Assembly: GCA_966111775.1 (NCBI GenBank)
Contig: CBHWBD010000005.1
Location: forward strand, 3,114-67,113
Origin: Pelomonas sp966111775
GTDB lineage: Bacteria; Pseudomonadota; Gammaproteobacteria; Burkholderiales; Burkholderiaceae_C
DNA length: 64,000 nucleotides
Direction of reading: 5' to 3'
This document shows positions 8,355-16,491 of this stretch, piece after piece. The notes under the pieces are model-generated. The model had not been told where the DNA came from, made no database searches, and saw only the letters and a program-made list of their open reading frames with translations. Numbering within the stretch: the first letter of the stretch is position 1; every line of letters begins with the position of its first letter. Both the position numbers and the translations under genes were made by a program.

Positions 8355-10248
8355 GGACAACCTCCCTGCTCAGCGGCAGGCTGAAGGAGAACAGCGCACC
8401 GCCGCCGGCGGCCTCGCTGGCGTCGAGCACGCCCTGGTGGGCCTCGACGATGGAGCGGCAGATCGCCAGGCCCATGCCCATGCCTTCGGCCTTGGTGGAA
8501 TAGAAGGGCGCGCACAGCTGCTCGACGCGGCGCCCCTGCAGGCCGGGACCGTTGTCCTGCACGTCGATGCGCACGAACTCGCCGACGACGCGGCTGCTGA
8601 CGGCGATGCGCCGACCGCTCTCGCGCCCCTGCAGCGCGTCGGCGGCGTTGCGCACCAGGTTGATGACGACCTGCTCGATGAGGACGGCGTCGGCCAGCAC
8701 GGCCGGCACGCCGGGTGCCAGCGAGACCTTGAGGGCGACGCCGCGATGCTGGCAGTCGCGCTGCAGCAGCTCCTGCGCGGCGCCGACGACTTCGTTGAGA
8801 TCGCAGCGCTCGTGGCGGGGCTCGCGGCGGGTCAGGAACTCGCGGATGCGGGCGACGATGCGGCCTGCGTGCGTGGCCTGCTGGCCCAGGCGCTGCAACG
8901 CGCCGAGCACGAGCTCGTCCTGCACGCCGAGCTTGGCCAGGGAGTTGGTGATGCCGGCGCCATAGCTGGCGATGGCCGTCAGCGGCTGGTTGAGCTCGTG
9001 GGCCAGCGTGGAGGCGATCTCCCCCAGCATGGTCAGGCGGGCGTTGTGAGCCAGGGTCTCGACCTGGCGGCGCTCGCGGTCCTCGAGGCGCCGGCGCTCG
9101 GTGATGTCGATGATGCTGCCCATCCAGCCGATCTGGCGGCCGCCGGCGTCCACCAGCGGCGACTCGAACACCATCACGTCGACCATGCGGCCCGAAGCAT
9201 GGCGCCAACGCGCCTCGTAGCCCTCGCGCGGCGCCTGGCCCGCGAGGTTGCGGCGATTGCGCTCGGCCATCTCCTCATGCGCATCCGGCGGCCAGTAGGG
9301 CATGGGCGGCAGCTGGCCGACCAGGGCTTCGGCCGGCAGGCCCACCATGTCGCAGAAGGTGCGATTGACGTAGAGCAGGCGGCCGTCGAAGTCGCGGGCG
9401 CGCAGCGCGACGAGGGCCGAATCCTCCATGGCGCGGCGCCAGGCGGCCTCGGTGCGGCCGGCCACCTCGGCACGCTGCACGTGGCGCATCTGGCGGCGCA
9501 GCAGCCAGCTGGCCACGGCGATCAGGGGCAGGAAGCCCGCCACCAGCACCCAGGCCAGCGGACGGATGGCGTTGACGGCCGGGTCGCGCAGCGTCAGCTC
9601 CAGGGCGGCGTCGGTCAGCGTGGCCTGGGTCAGCGGGCTGGCGCGCAGCGGGCCGGTCAGTGCGACGCGGTAGCTCGGCCTCTCGCCCTGGGCGGCGCGC
9701 AGCGGCGACTCGGTCGTGGACGCGATGACCTGGTCGGCGCTGTCGACGAGCTGCACATCGTATTTGCGCGCCAGCCACCAGGGCACGCCGCGCTTGAGCA
9801 GCAGGGCCGGCGCGTAACGCACCACCAGCACGCCATCCGGTGCGACGCGGGCCGTCAGGTGCAGGGACAGGCCGTCCTCGTAGCGATTCGCCTCGGATTC
9901 GGCCGGCACCTCGGCCAGCACGCGGTTGCGTGAATCCAGCCAGGTGACGGACTGCCAGAGCCGGCGCAAGCCGGCGTTGACTTCGGGGTGGGCGGCCAGC
10001 GCCGCTTCGCTCGGCGTCTGCCCGGCCAGGCCCGCCGCGAGCTGGCGCAGGTGGACCTGCTCGTCGTCGATGCGGTCGCGCAGCTGGGCCTCGGTACTGA
10101 GGGCATCGGAGATCAGCGTCTGGCGCTGCAGCTCCAGCTCCTCGGCCTCGTTGCCACGCACCCAGCCAAGCACCCCAAGCACGAAAACCAGGGATAACCC
10201 GAGCGGCGCCAGCCACAGGCTGCGTGAAAGGCGGTCGGGCAGGTTCAT
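8347..10248 (-). CDS. dctS: C4-dicarboxylate sensor histidine kinase DctS-like
   Basis: A 633-residue membrane kinase. One transmembrane helix lies near residues 12-30, then a periplasmic sensor of about 190 residues, a second helix near 225-245 (PLAWVLVAGFLPLIAVASWL), and a PAS domain (ALRARDFDGRLLYVNRTFCD, with the PAC part ending DITERRRLEDRERR). The HisKA domain has H417 in STLAHELNQPLTAI. The HATPase domain shows N box VINLVRNAADAL, G1 DNGPGL and G2 GMGMGLAI. This matches DctS/FixL-type kinases. It is co-transcribed with dctR and divergent from the TRAP genes, so it probably senses external dicarboxylate in the periplasm. Confidence 0.9.
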   Translation of the reverse strand: MNLPDRLSRSLWLAPLGLSLVFVLGVLGWVRGNEAEELELQRQTLISDALSTEAQLRDRIDDEQVHLRQLAAGLAGQTPSEAALAAHPEVNAGLRRLWQSVTWLDSRNRVLAEVPAESEANRYEDGLSLHLTARVAPDGVLVVRYAPALLLKRGVPWWLARKYDVQLVDSADQVIASTTESPLRAAQGERPSYRVALTGPLRASPLTQATLTDAALELTLRDPAVNAIRPLAWVLVAGFLPLIAVASWLLRRQMRHVQRAEVAGRTEAAWRRAMEDSALVALRARDFDGRLLYVNRTFCDMVGLPAEALVGQLPPMPYWPPDAHEEMAERNRRNLAGQAPREGYEARWRHASGRMVDVMVFESPLVDAGGRQIGWMGSIIDITERRRLEDRERRQVETLAHNARLTMLGEIASTLAHELNQPLTAIASYGAGITNSLAKLGVQDELVLGALQRLGQQATHAGRIVARIREFLTRREPRHERCDLNEVVGAAQELLQRDCQHRGVALKVSLAPGVPAVLADAVLIEQVVINLVRNAADALQGRESGRRIAVSSRVVGEFVRIDVQDNGPGLQGRRVEQLCAPFYSTKAEGMGMGLAICRSIVEAHQGVLDASEAAGGGALFSFSLPLSREVVHG

Positions 10249-10283
10249 GCGACGAGTCTAAGTAGCGACGCCCGCCCGCGGAA

Positions 10284-10297
10284 TGTGGAACTCCACA
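10284..10297. promoter_or_regulatory. Palindrome TGTGGA-AC-TCCACA in the dctS/dctP divergent region
   Basis: A perfect 6-bp inverted repeat with a 2-bp centre lies between the divergent dctS and dctP genes, 73 bp before the dctP start. Its position makes it a candidate DctR-binding site. No other palindrome in this intergenic stretch is as exact, apart from a GC-rich CGGCGCC...GCGCGCCG stretch around 10305-10322. Function is inferred only. Confidence 0.4.
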
Positions 10298-10356
10298 ACT
10301 TCCCGGCGCCGGTGCGCGCCGGAAGAATGCCAGTCATTATTCAAAGGAGACAAGAC

Positions 10357-11367
10357 ATGGCCCATGCGGCTCGCCGCCTGCTGGTTTCGGCCGCCCTGGG
10401 GCTGTCCTGGCTGGCCATGACGGGCGCCCAGGCCCAGGCGCCCATCCTGATCAAGTTCAGCCATGTGGTGGCGCCCGACACGCCCAAGGGCCGCGCGACG
10501 CAGCGCTTCAAGGAGCTGGCCGAGGCCGGCACCAAGGGCCGCGTGAAGGTCGAGATCTACCCCAACAGCCAGCTCTACAAGGACAAGGAAGAGCTGGAGG
10601 CCTTGCAGCTGGGCTCGGTGCAGATGCTGGCGCCGTCGCTGTCCAAGTTCGGGCCGCTGGGGGCCAAGCAGTTCGAGATGTTCGACCTGCCCTATCTTTT
10701 CCGCACCGAGCAGCAGTTCGTCGACGTGACGGGCGGCAAGATCGGCCAGTCGCTGCTGGCCTCCCTGGACAACAAGGGCATCAAGGGCCTGGCGATCTGG
10801 AGCGGTGGCTTTCACGTGTTCTCGGCCAACAAGCCGCTGCTCAAGCCGGCCGACCTGAAGGGCCTGAAGATGCGCATCCCCAGCTCCAAGGTGCTGGATG
10901 CCAGCCTGCGCCTGATGGGCGCGCTGCCGCAGACCATGCCTTTCTCCGAGGTCTACCAGGCCCTGCAGACCGGCGTCGTGGACGGCACCGAGAACATCCT
11001 GTCCAGCTACACCTCGCAGAAGTACTACGAGGTGCAGAAGCACATCACGCTGACCAACCACACCCACACCGGCTACGCGGTCGTCGTCAATCGCAAGTTC
11101 TGGGAAGGCCTGCCCGCCGACATCCAGGCCGCCCTGACCGATGCGATGAAGCAGGCCACCGACTACGAGATGCATCTCGTCGTGCAGGAGAACCAGGACG
11201 CCCTGGCCGAACTGCGCAAGAACAGCCGCGTGCAGGTCCACGACCTCAGCGACGCCGAGCGCGAGCTGTGGCGCACCACGCTGCTGCCGGTGCACAAGGA
11301 AATGGAAGGCCGCATCGGGGCCGGCCTGCTGACCCAGGTTAACCAAGCCACCGGCGCGGGCAAGTAG
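10357..11367 (+). CDS. dctP: TRAP dicarboxylate transporter solute-binding protein, copy 1
   Basis: A 336-residue periplasmic binding protein of the DctP family. The start is ATG 10357 with AAAGGAG 7 nt upstream; the frame opens earlier but without a ribosome site. The signal peptide ends in GAQAQA. DctP signatures are clear: IKFSHVVAPDTPKGRATQRF, YPNSQLYKDKEELEALQLG, the substrate-carboxylate Arg region KGLKMRIPSSKVLDA, and the FSEVYQALQTGVVDGTEN motif. It binds C4-dicarboxylates (malate, succinate, fumarate class) for the DctQM permease. A close paralogue follows 43 nt later. Confidence 0.93.
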   Translation: MAHAARRLLVSAALGLSWLAMTGAQAQAPILIKFSHVVAPDTPKGRATQRFKELAEAGTKGRVKVEIYPNSQLYKDKEELEALQLGSVQMLAPSLSKFGPLGAKQFEMFDLPYLFRTEQQFVDVTGGKIGQSLLASLDNKGIKGLAIWSGGFHVFSANKPLLKPADLKGLKMRIPSSKVLDASLRLMGALPQTMPFSEVYQALQTGVVDGTENILSSYTSQKYYEVQKHITLTNHTHTGYAVVVNRKFWEGLPADIQAALTDAMKQATDYEMHLVVQENQDALAELRKNSRVQVHDLSDAERELWRTTLLPVHKEMEGRIGAGLLTQVNQATGAGK

Positions 11368-11410
11368 CCCGCGGCCGACGCATCTCAATGACACCCAGGA
11401 GACATCAACC

Positions 11411-12430
11411 ATGAAGCTCTTCAGCCGCCGCACCGCCCTGGTGTTCGCCGCCGCCCTCACCCTGCCCGCCCTCACGCTGACGGCCCAGGCCCAGGCTCCC
11501 ATCGTCATCAAGTTCAGCCACGTCGTGGCGCCCGACACGCCCAAGGGCAAGGGCGCCCAGCGCTTCAAGGAACTGGCCGAGCAGAAGACCGGCGGCAAGG
11601 TCAAGGTCGAGCTGTATCCGAACAGCCAGCTCTACAAGGACAAGGAAGAAATGGAAGCCCTGCAGCTGGGCTCCGTGCAGATGCTGGCCCCGTCGCTGGC
11701 CAAGTTCGGCCCGCTGGGCGTCAAGGAATTCGAGGTCTTCGACCTGCCCTTCCTGTTCAAGGACACCGACTCCTTCCGCGCCGTCACCGAAGGGCAGCTC
11801 GGCGCCGACCTGTTCAAGAAGCTGGAGCCCAAGGGCATCCGCGGCCTGGCCTACTGGGACAACGGCTTCCACATCATGAGCGCCAACAAGCCGCTGCACA
11901 ACGTGGCGGACTTCAAGGGCATGAAGATGCGCATCCAGTCCAGCAAGGTGCTGGACGCCCAGATGCGCGCCCTCGGCGCCATCCCGCAGGTGATGGCCTT
12001 CTCCGAGCTCTACCAGGCCCTGCAGACCGGCGTCGTGGACGGCACCGAAGGCGTGCCGAGCAACTTCTACACGCAGAAGATCTTCGAAGTGCAGAAGCAC
12101 ATGACCATGTCCAACCACGGCCACCTGGCCTATGCGGTCATCGTCAACAAGAAGTTCTGGGACGGCCTGCCCGCCGACATCCGCACTCAGCTGGAAGCGG
12201 CCATCAAGGAATCCACCACCTACGCCAACGCCATTGCCAGCACCGAGAACGGCCGCGCGCTGGAAGGCATCAAGGCCAGCGGCAAAGTGACCATCTACAC
12301 GCCGACGCCGGCCGAGATCAACGAGTGGAAGAAGGCCCTGATGCCCGTCCACAAGGAAATGGAAGGCCGCGTCGGCAAGGCCACCATCGAAGCGGCCTAC
12401 AAGGCGGCCGGCTTCGTCGCTCCGAAGTAA
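11411..12430 (+). CDS. dctP: TRAP dicarboxylate transporter solute-binding protein, copy 2
   Basis: A 339-residue paralogue of the preceding gene, with most positions identical across the mature protein (IKFSHVVAPDTPKGKGAQRF, YPNSQLYKDKEEMEALQLG, LQTGVVDGTEGVPSN). The signal peptide ends in TAQAQA, and an AGGAG ribosome site precedes the ATG. Differences cluster in the loop after VDGTE (NILSSYTSQKYYEV versus GVPSNFYTQKIFEV) and the C-terminus, which may tune ligand choice. Tandem duplication inside one operon suggests two binding proteins sharing one DctQM pair. The original DctP of most species resembles this copy at VDGTE-GVPSN (from memory, not checked). Confidence 0.93.
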   Translation: MKLFSRRTALVFAAALTLPALTLTAQAQAPIVIKFSHVVAPDTPKGKGAQRFKELAEQKTGGKVKVELYPNSQLYKDKEEMEALQLGSVQMLAPSLAKFGPLGVKEFEVFDLPFLFKDTDSFRAVTEGQLGADLFKKLEPKGIRGLAYWDNGFHIMSANKPLHNVADFKGMKMRIQSSKVLDAQMRALGAIPQVMAFSELYQALQTGVVDGTEGVPSNFYTQKIFEVQKHMTMSNHGHLAYAVIVNKKFWDGLPADIRTQLEAAIKESTTYANAIASTENGRALEGIKASGKVTIYTPTPAEINEWKKALMPVHKEMEGRVGKATIEAAYKAAGFVAPK

Positions 12431-12519
12431 ATCCACCCGCCGTCGGAGGCCATGCCGTGTGAAGCCTGCAGGTTCCGACCTCAGGCTGGCACGGCTTCGC
12501 CGCCGACAGGAGAACAACA

Positions 12520-13137
12520 ATGTTGAACAAAGTGCTCGACCATCTAGAGGAGTGGCTCATCTCCACCCTGATGGCGGCGGCGACGCTGATCATCTTCTTC
12601 GCCGTCATCCACCGCTATCTGGCCGGTGTGCCCTACATCCAGGACTATGTGCTCAAGCTCGACGTGAGCTGGGCTCAGACCCTGTGCACCATCCTCTTCG
12701 TCTGGATGTGCAAGTTCGGCGCGGCCTATGGGGTGCGCACCGGCATCCACGTGGGCGTGGACGTCGTCATCAACCGCATGGCGCCCAAGAACCGCGGCCG
12801 CTTCGTCATCTTCGGCCTGATGGCCGGCGCCTTCTTCACCGCCGTGATCGCCATGCTCGGCGCCGTCTTCGTCTGGAAGAACGGCGCCCACTACGCCTTC
12901 CTCGACCTGATCGGCCAGGTCAGCGACGACGTGCCCGAGGGGCCGACGGACCCCGACCTGGAATGGCACACCTGGATCATCTACCTCGCCATCCCGCTGG
13001 GCTCGGCGCTGATGAGCTATCGCTTCATCCAGGTCTGCGTCGCCTTCTGGAAGACCGGCGAGCTGCCCAAGCATGACGAATCCCACGTCGAGGGCGTGGA
13101 CGAACAGACTCCGCTCGAAGTGGAGGCCCGCAAATGA
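12520..13137 (+). CDS. dctQ: TRAP transporter small permease DctQ
   Basis: A 205-residue membrane protein with four predicted helices: TLMAAATLIIFFAVIHRY, AQTLCTILFVWMCKFGAAYG, FGLMAGAFFTAVIAMLGAVF and IIYLAIPLGSALMSYRFI. The DctQ hallmark WAQTL...FVWMCKFGAAYGVRTGIHVGVD is present. The loop after helix three (LDLIGQVSDDVPEGPTDPDL) is longer than in short DctQ proteins. An ACAGGAG ribosome site precedes the ATG. The stop overlaps the dctM start as ATGA, which fits the fixed stoichiometry of the small and large subunits. Confidence 0.93.
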   Translation: MLNKVLDHLEEWLISTLMAAATLIIFFAVIHRYLAGVPYIQDYVLKLDVSWAQTLCTILFVWMCKFGAAYGVRTGIHVGVDVVINRMAPKNRGRFVIFGLMAGAFFTAVIAMLGAVFVWKNGAHYAFLDLIGQVSDDVPEGPTDPDLEWHTWIIYLAIPLGSALMSYRFIQVCVAFWKTGELPKHDESHVEGVDEQTPLEVEARK

Positions 13138-14417
13138 ACGCACTCATCATCTTCAGCCTGCTGCTGGCGCTGATGCTGACCGGCATGCCGATCAGCATCT
13201 CGCTGGGCCTGACGGTGCTGACCTTCATCTTCACGATGACCGACGTGCCGGCCATGGAAGTGGCCCACAAGCTGTTCACCGGCATCGAGAAGTGGGAGAT
13301 CATGGCCGTCCCCTTCTTCATCCTGGCCGGCAACTTCCTGACCCACGGCGGCGTGGCGCGCCGGATGATCAACTTCGCGACGTCGATGGTGGGGCATTTC
13401 CACGGCGGCCTGGCGCTGGCATCCATCCTGGCCTGCTCGATGTTCGCCCTGGTCTGCGGCTCGTCGGTCGCCACCGTCGTCGCCATCGGCTCCATCGTGC
13501 TGCCCGCCATGGTGGCCCACGGCTACCCGATGCGCTTCGGCGCCGGCGTCATCATCACCGCCGGCTCCCTCGGCATCCTGATGCTGCCATCGATCCCCAA
13601 GGTCATCTACGCCATCTCGACCAACACCTCCATCGGTGCGCTGTTCGTCGCCGGCCTGCTGCCCGGCATCGTGCTGGCGCTGATGCTGGCAGCAGTGACG
13701 TGGTGGATCGCCCGCAAGAACAACTACCCGCGCCTGGCCCGGGCCGGCTGGGGCGCGCGCTTCACCGCCTTCCGCAAGAGCTTCTGGGGCCTGCTGCTCG
13801 TCGTCATCATCGTCGGCGGCATCTGGTCGGGCGCCTTCACGGCGACCGAAGCCGCGGCGATGGCAGCGGTCTACTCCTTCTTTGTGGCCATCTTCGTCTA
13901 CAAGGACCTGAAGCTGAAGGACGTGCCCAAGGTGCTGAGGGACTCGGCCAACATGTCGGCGATGCTGCTCTACATCATCACGAACGCGGTGCTGTTCTCC
14001 TTCGTGCTGACCAACGAGAACCTGCCCCACCAGCTGGCCGACTGGCTGCTGTCGATGAACCTGGGCCAGAACGGCTTCCTGTTCGTCGTCAACCTCGTGC
14101 TGCTGGGCGCCGGCAACTTCATGGACCCCTCGTCCATCATCCTGATCATGGCGCCCATCTTCTTCCCGGCCGCCATGCAGCTGGGCGTCAACCCGGTGCA
14201 CTTCGGCATCCTGATCGACGTCAACATGGAAGTGGGCCTGTGCCACCCGCCGGTGGGCTTGAACCTGTACGTGGCCTCCGGCATCAGCAAGCTCGGCATC
14301 ACGGAGCTGACCAAGGCCGTCATGCCCTGGCTGCTGACGATGATCGTCTTCCTCGTCATCGTGACCTACTGGCCGTGGCTGACGCTGGTGGTACCGAAGG
14401 CCATGGGAATGCTCTAA
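13134..14417 (+). CDS. dctM: TRAP transporter large permease DctM
   Basis: A 427-residue polytopic membrane protein of the DctM family, which uses the Na+ or proton gradient to drive dicarboxylate uptake together with DctQ and DctP. Family signatures: LTGMPISISLGL at the N-terminus, VPFFILAGNFLTHGGVARRM, CGSSVATVVAIGSIVLPAM, GSLGILMLPSIPKVIYA and the C-terminal EVGLCHPPVGLNLYVASGI. Length is normal. The start overlaps dctQ by 4 nt. It ends the operon; the next gene starts 16 nt later and may be read through. Confidence 0.95.
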   Translation: MNALIIFSLLLALMLTGMPISISLGLTVLTFIFTMTDVPAMEVAHKLFTGIEKWEIMAVPFFILAGNFLTHGGVARRMINFATSMVGHFHGGLALASILACSMFALVCGSSVATVVAIGSIVLPAMVAHGYPMRFGAGVIITAGSLGILMLPSIPKVIYAISTNTSIGALFVAGLLPGIVLALMLAAVTWWIARKNNYPRLARAGWGARFTAFRKSFWGLLLVVIIVGGIWSGAFTATEAAAMAAVYSFFVAIFVYKDLKLKDVPKVLRDSANMSAMLLYIITNAVLFSFVLTNENLPHQLADWLLSMNLGQNGFLFVVNLVLLGAGNFMDPSSIILIMAPIFFPAAMQLGVNPVHFGILIDVNMEVGLCHPPVGLNLYVASGISKLGITELTKAVMPWLLTMIVFLVIVTYWPWLTLVVPKAMGML

Positions 14418-14432
14418 AGCAGAGCGACCGCG

Positions 14433-15395
14433 ATGAACCCACTCCTCTTCGGCCTGGCCTTCGCGGTCGTCGCCCTGCTGGTCTACATGGGCCGCTACAG
14501 CGGCCGCGTGCGGGCCGAGGAGAGCCGGCTCATTGCCGTGCCGCCTGAAGATGTCTACCGGCGCGTGGCCGACCTCGCGCAATGGCAGGCCTGGAACCCC
14601 TGGCTGGAGCATGCGCGCGGCGCCCGCGCCGAGGCCGATGGCATCGCGCTCGCCTGGGACGTGCCCCAGGTCGGGCGCGGCAGCGTGCGCCAGACCGGCC
14701 AGACGCCCTCCCGCGCCCTGCGCCAGCGCCTGGACTTCGCCCTGCCCTTTGCCTACCGCGGCCGCTCGGACTGGCGCTTCGAGCCCGCGCCGGGCGGCAC
14801 GAAAGTGACCTGGCGCTTCAAGGGCCGCGTCGCCTTCACGCTGCGCGCCTTCGCCGCCACCGTGCAGGGCGCCACGGCCCTGGACCTGCGCTTCGGCCTG
14901 GACCGCCTGGCCCAGCTGCTGGAAGGCGGGGCGCCGGCCTACACGCTGGACTACACCGGCGTGCACGAGCAACCCGCCCGCCGCCTTGCCCAGGCGTCGC
15001 ACAAGGGCTCGCTGGACAAGCTGGCGGCCGAGCTGCCGCCGCGCATCGCCGAGCGGCGCGCCCAGCTGGGTGCCACCGGCCCGGCCATCGTCCACTACCT
15101 GAAGACCCACCTCAAGCTGCGCACCGTCGACTGCCGCATCGGCTTCGAACTGCCCGCCGGCGCCACCGTGCCGGACGGCTTCACGCTGAACGAGCAACCG
15201 GCCCACAGCGCCTATGTGCTGCGCTTCGACGGCCCGCCCGAGGCGCTGGAGCTGGCCTGGTACCAGGCCATGCAGCGCCTGCGCGTCGAGCAGCGCCAGC
15301 CGCATCCGCAGCTGCCGCCCAGCGCCGTCTACCTCGGCGAATCGGCACCCGGCCGGCGCGGCATCGTCGAACTGCATCTGCCCCTGAAGGCATGA
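14433..15395 (+). CDS. SRPBCC plus GyrI-like domain protein with N-terminal membrane anchor
   Basis: A 320-residue protein. Residues 4-20 (LLFGLAFAVVALLVYMG) form a membrane anchor. Residues 28-165 look like an SRPBCC/polyketide-cyclase fold (VPPEDVYRRVADLAQWQAWN...WLEH, FEPAPGGTKVTWRFKGR). Residues 175-320 resemble a GyrI-like effector-binding domain (AIVHYLKTHLKLRTVDCRIG, AYVLRFDGPPEALELAWYQA, YLGE). Combinations of these two domains occur in bacteria, usually without a known ligand. It sits between dctM and nasT with short gaps on both sides (15 and 28 nt), but nothing in it points to nitrate or dicarboxylate. Confidence 0.7.
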   Translation: MNPLLFGLAFAVVALLVYMGRYSGRVRAEESRLIAVPPEDVYRRVADLAQWQAWNPWLEHARGARAEADGIALAWDVPQVGRGSVRQTGQTPSRALRQRLDFALPFAYRGRSDWRFEPAPGGTKVTWRFKGRVAFTLRAFAATVQGATALDLRFGLDRLAQLLEGGAPAYTLDYTGVHEQPARRLAQASHKGSLDKLAAELPPRIAERRAQLGATGPAIVHYLKTHLKLRTVDCRIGFELPAGATVPDGFTLNEQPAHSAYVLRFDGPPEALELAWYQAMQRLRVEQRQPHPQLPPSAVYLGESAPGRRGIVELHLPLKA

Positions 15396-15423
15396 CGGCA
15401 CGCTAATTGCACTGCCCTGGGGC

Positions 15424-16041
15424 ATGAACACGCCCCCGTTTGCCCTCCCGGGCCTGCGCGTGCTGCTGGCGGACGCCGGCCAGCGCCGCAGCCCCGTCAT
15501 CCGCCTGGAGCTGATCCGGCTGCGCTGCCAGCTGGTCGACGTCATCGACCTCGTCGCCCAGCCCGACGCGCTGCCGGCGGCCCTGGAGCGCCTGGCACCC
15601 GAGCTGTTGCTGATCGACTGCGAGCAGCCCGCGCCCGAGCTGCTGGCCCAGCTCGGCGAGTCCCTGCAGCGCCAGCCCCGCCCCGTGCTGCTCGTCGCCG
15701 AGCAGATGACGGCCGAACAGATGCGCGCCGCCCTGAATGCCGGCATCAGCACCCTGCAGCTGGCCGGCCTGCCGCCCCAGCGCCTGGGCGCCCTGCTGCA
15801 ACTGGCCCTGGCCCGCTTCGAGCACGACCAGAGCCTGCAGCGCGACCTGCGCCAGACCCAGACCCAGCTGGCCGAACGCAAGCTGGTCGAGCGCGCACGC
15901 GGCATCCTGATGCGCGAGCAGGGGCTGGACGAGCAGGCCGCCTTCCAGCGCCTGCGCCAGATCGCCATGGACGGCGGCCAGACCCTGGCGGCCGTGGCCA
16001 CGCGCCTGATTGATGCAGACCAGCTCTTGCGCACACGCTGA
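15424..16041 (+). CDS. nasT: ANTAR-domain response regulator NasT
   Basis: A 205-residue RNA-binding regulator. Residues 10-130 form a receiver-like domain with LLADAGQ and a retained acidic site (LLLIDCEQP). A linker helix leads to the ANTAR domain at about 148-200 (KLVERARGILMREQGLDEQA...FQRLRQIAMD). ANTAR proteins bind leader RNA and prevent premature termination. NasT of Azotobacter and Pseudomonas does this for nitrate assimilation genes under control of NasS. No NasS gene is visible here: the adjacent NrtA has an export signal. The target is probably the structured leader just downstream, before nrtA. Confidence 0.9.
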   Translation: MNTPPFALPGLRVLLADAGQRRSPVIRLELIRLRCQLVDVIDLVAQPDALPAALERLAPELLLIDCEQPAPELLAQLGESLQRQPRPVLLVAEQMTAEQMRAALNAGISTLQLAGLPPQRLGALLQLALARFEHDQSLQRDLRQTQTQLAERKLVERARGILMREQGLDEQAAFQRLRQIAMDGGQTLAAVATRLIDADQLLRTR

Positions 16042-16047
16042 CTGGGA

Positions 16048-16167
16048 GCCCCTCGTCCAAGGAATACCTTGGCCGGTCCCCCGAGGGGACGGCGATGCTT
16101 GCCGGATTGACCGGCAAGCACATCGCCCAAGGCGGGCCGGCTAGGGAGCGGCCCGGCGCTCGGCCCG
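16048..16167 (+). repeat. Structured intergenic repeat, copy A
   Basis: About 120 bp that recurs, inverted, at 36517-36635 with roughly 90% identity by hand alignment. It is a chain of hairpins: CCAAGG-aata-CCTTGG, GTCCCC-cga-GGGGAC, GATGCTTGCCGG...CCGGCAAGCACATC, and a GGCCGGCTAGGGAGCGGCC tail. Relative to the second copy most changes fall in loops, and one T-A pair in the third stem is G-C in the other copy (CTTGC/GCAAG versus CGTGC/GCACG). It begins 7 nt after the nasT stop and could end that transcript. It is probably a dispersed repeat of this genome. Confidence 0.75.
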
Positions 16168-16327
16168 CGGAGCCGAATTGGGGCGCCCCGCACCAAAGCA
16201 AGCGCACCGCGCACGCACCGACCCGGCGCAAACCGCCCGCCGCGGCGCCAGCCATGCGCCAAGCGCGTGCAAACCGGGCAAGACGGCGGCTCGAAGAAGC
16301 TGGCACGCAACCTGCGTTAACCCCATC

Positions 16328-16351
16328 GAGGCCTGCAATGGCGCAGGCCTC
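16328..16351 (+). promoter_or_regulatory. nrtA leader hairpin with AATGGC hexaloop (candidate ANTAR site)
   Basis: GAGGCCTGC (16328-16336) pairs perfectly with GCAGGCCTC (16343-16351) around the six-base loop AATGGC. ANTAR proteins recognise hairpins with a hexaloop having A at position 1 and G at position 4, which this loop meets. It lies about 140 nt before the nrtA start and downstream of nasT. A matching loop, AATGGT, occurs before narK. Recognition by NasT or by the second ANTAR protein of the window is inferred. Confidence 0.7.
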
Positions 16352-16355
16352 TCGG

Positions 16356-16384
16356 GCCGGCCGGCTGATGAATCGGCCGGCACT
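16356..16384 (+). terminator. Possible leader terminator stem before nrtA
   Basis: GCCGGCCG (16356-16363) pairs with CGGCCGGC (16374-16381) around a 10-base loop, followed by ACTTTGGG. It starts 4 nt after the hexaloop hairpin, where the second stem/terminator of an ANTAR two-stem leader should sit. The T-run is only three long and the loop is not a clear A-x-x-G hexaloop, so attenuator function is tentative. A further 10-bp pairing, CAACGGCGTC (16391-16400) with GACGCCGTTG (16456-16465), encloses the rest of the leader. Confidence 0.4.
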
Positions 16385-16491
16385 TTGGGACAACGGCGTC
16401 CGACCTCTCCTATTGCGTCTTCGCTGCTGAAGTGGCGCAGGCGGAGCGTGGCTGCGACGCCGTTGCGCCCTGCATGACTCAGGAGCCCGTG

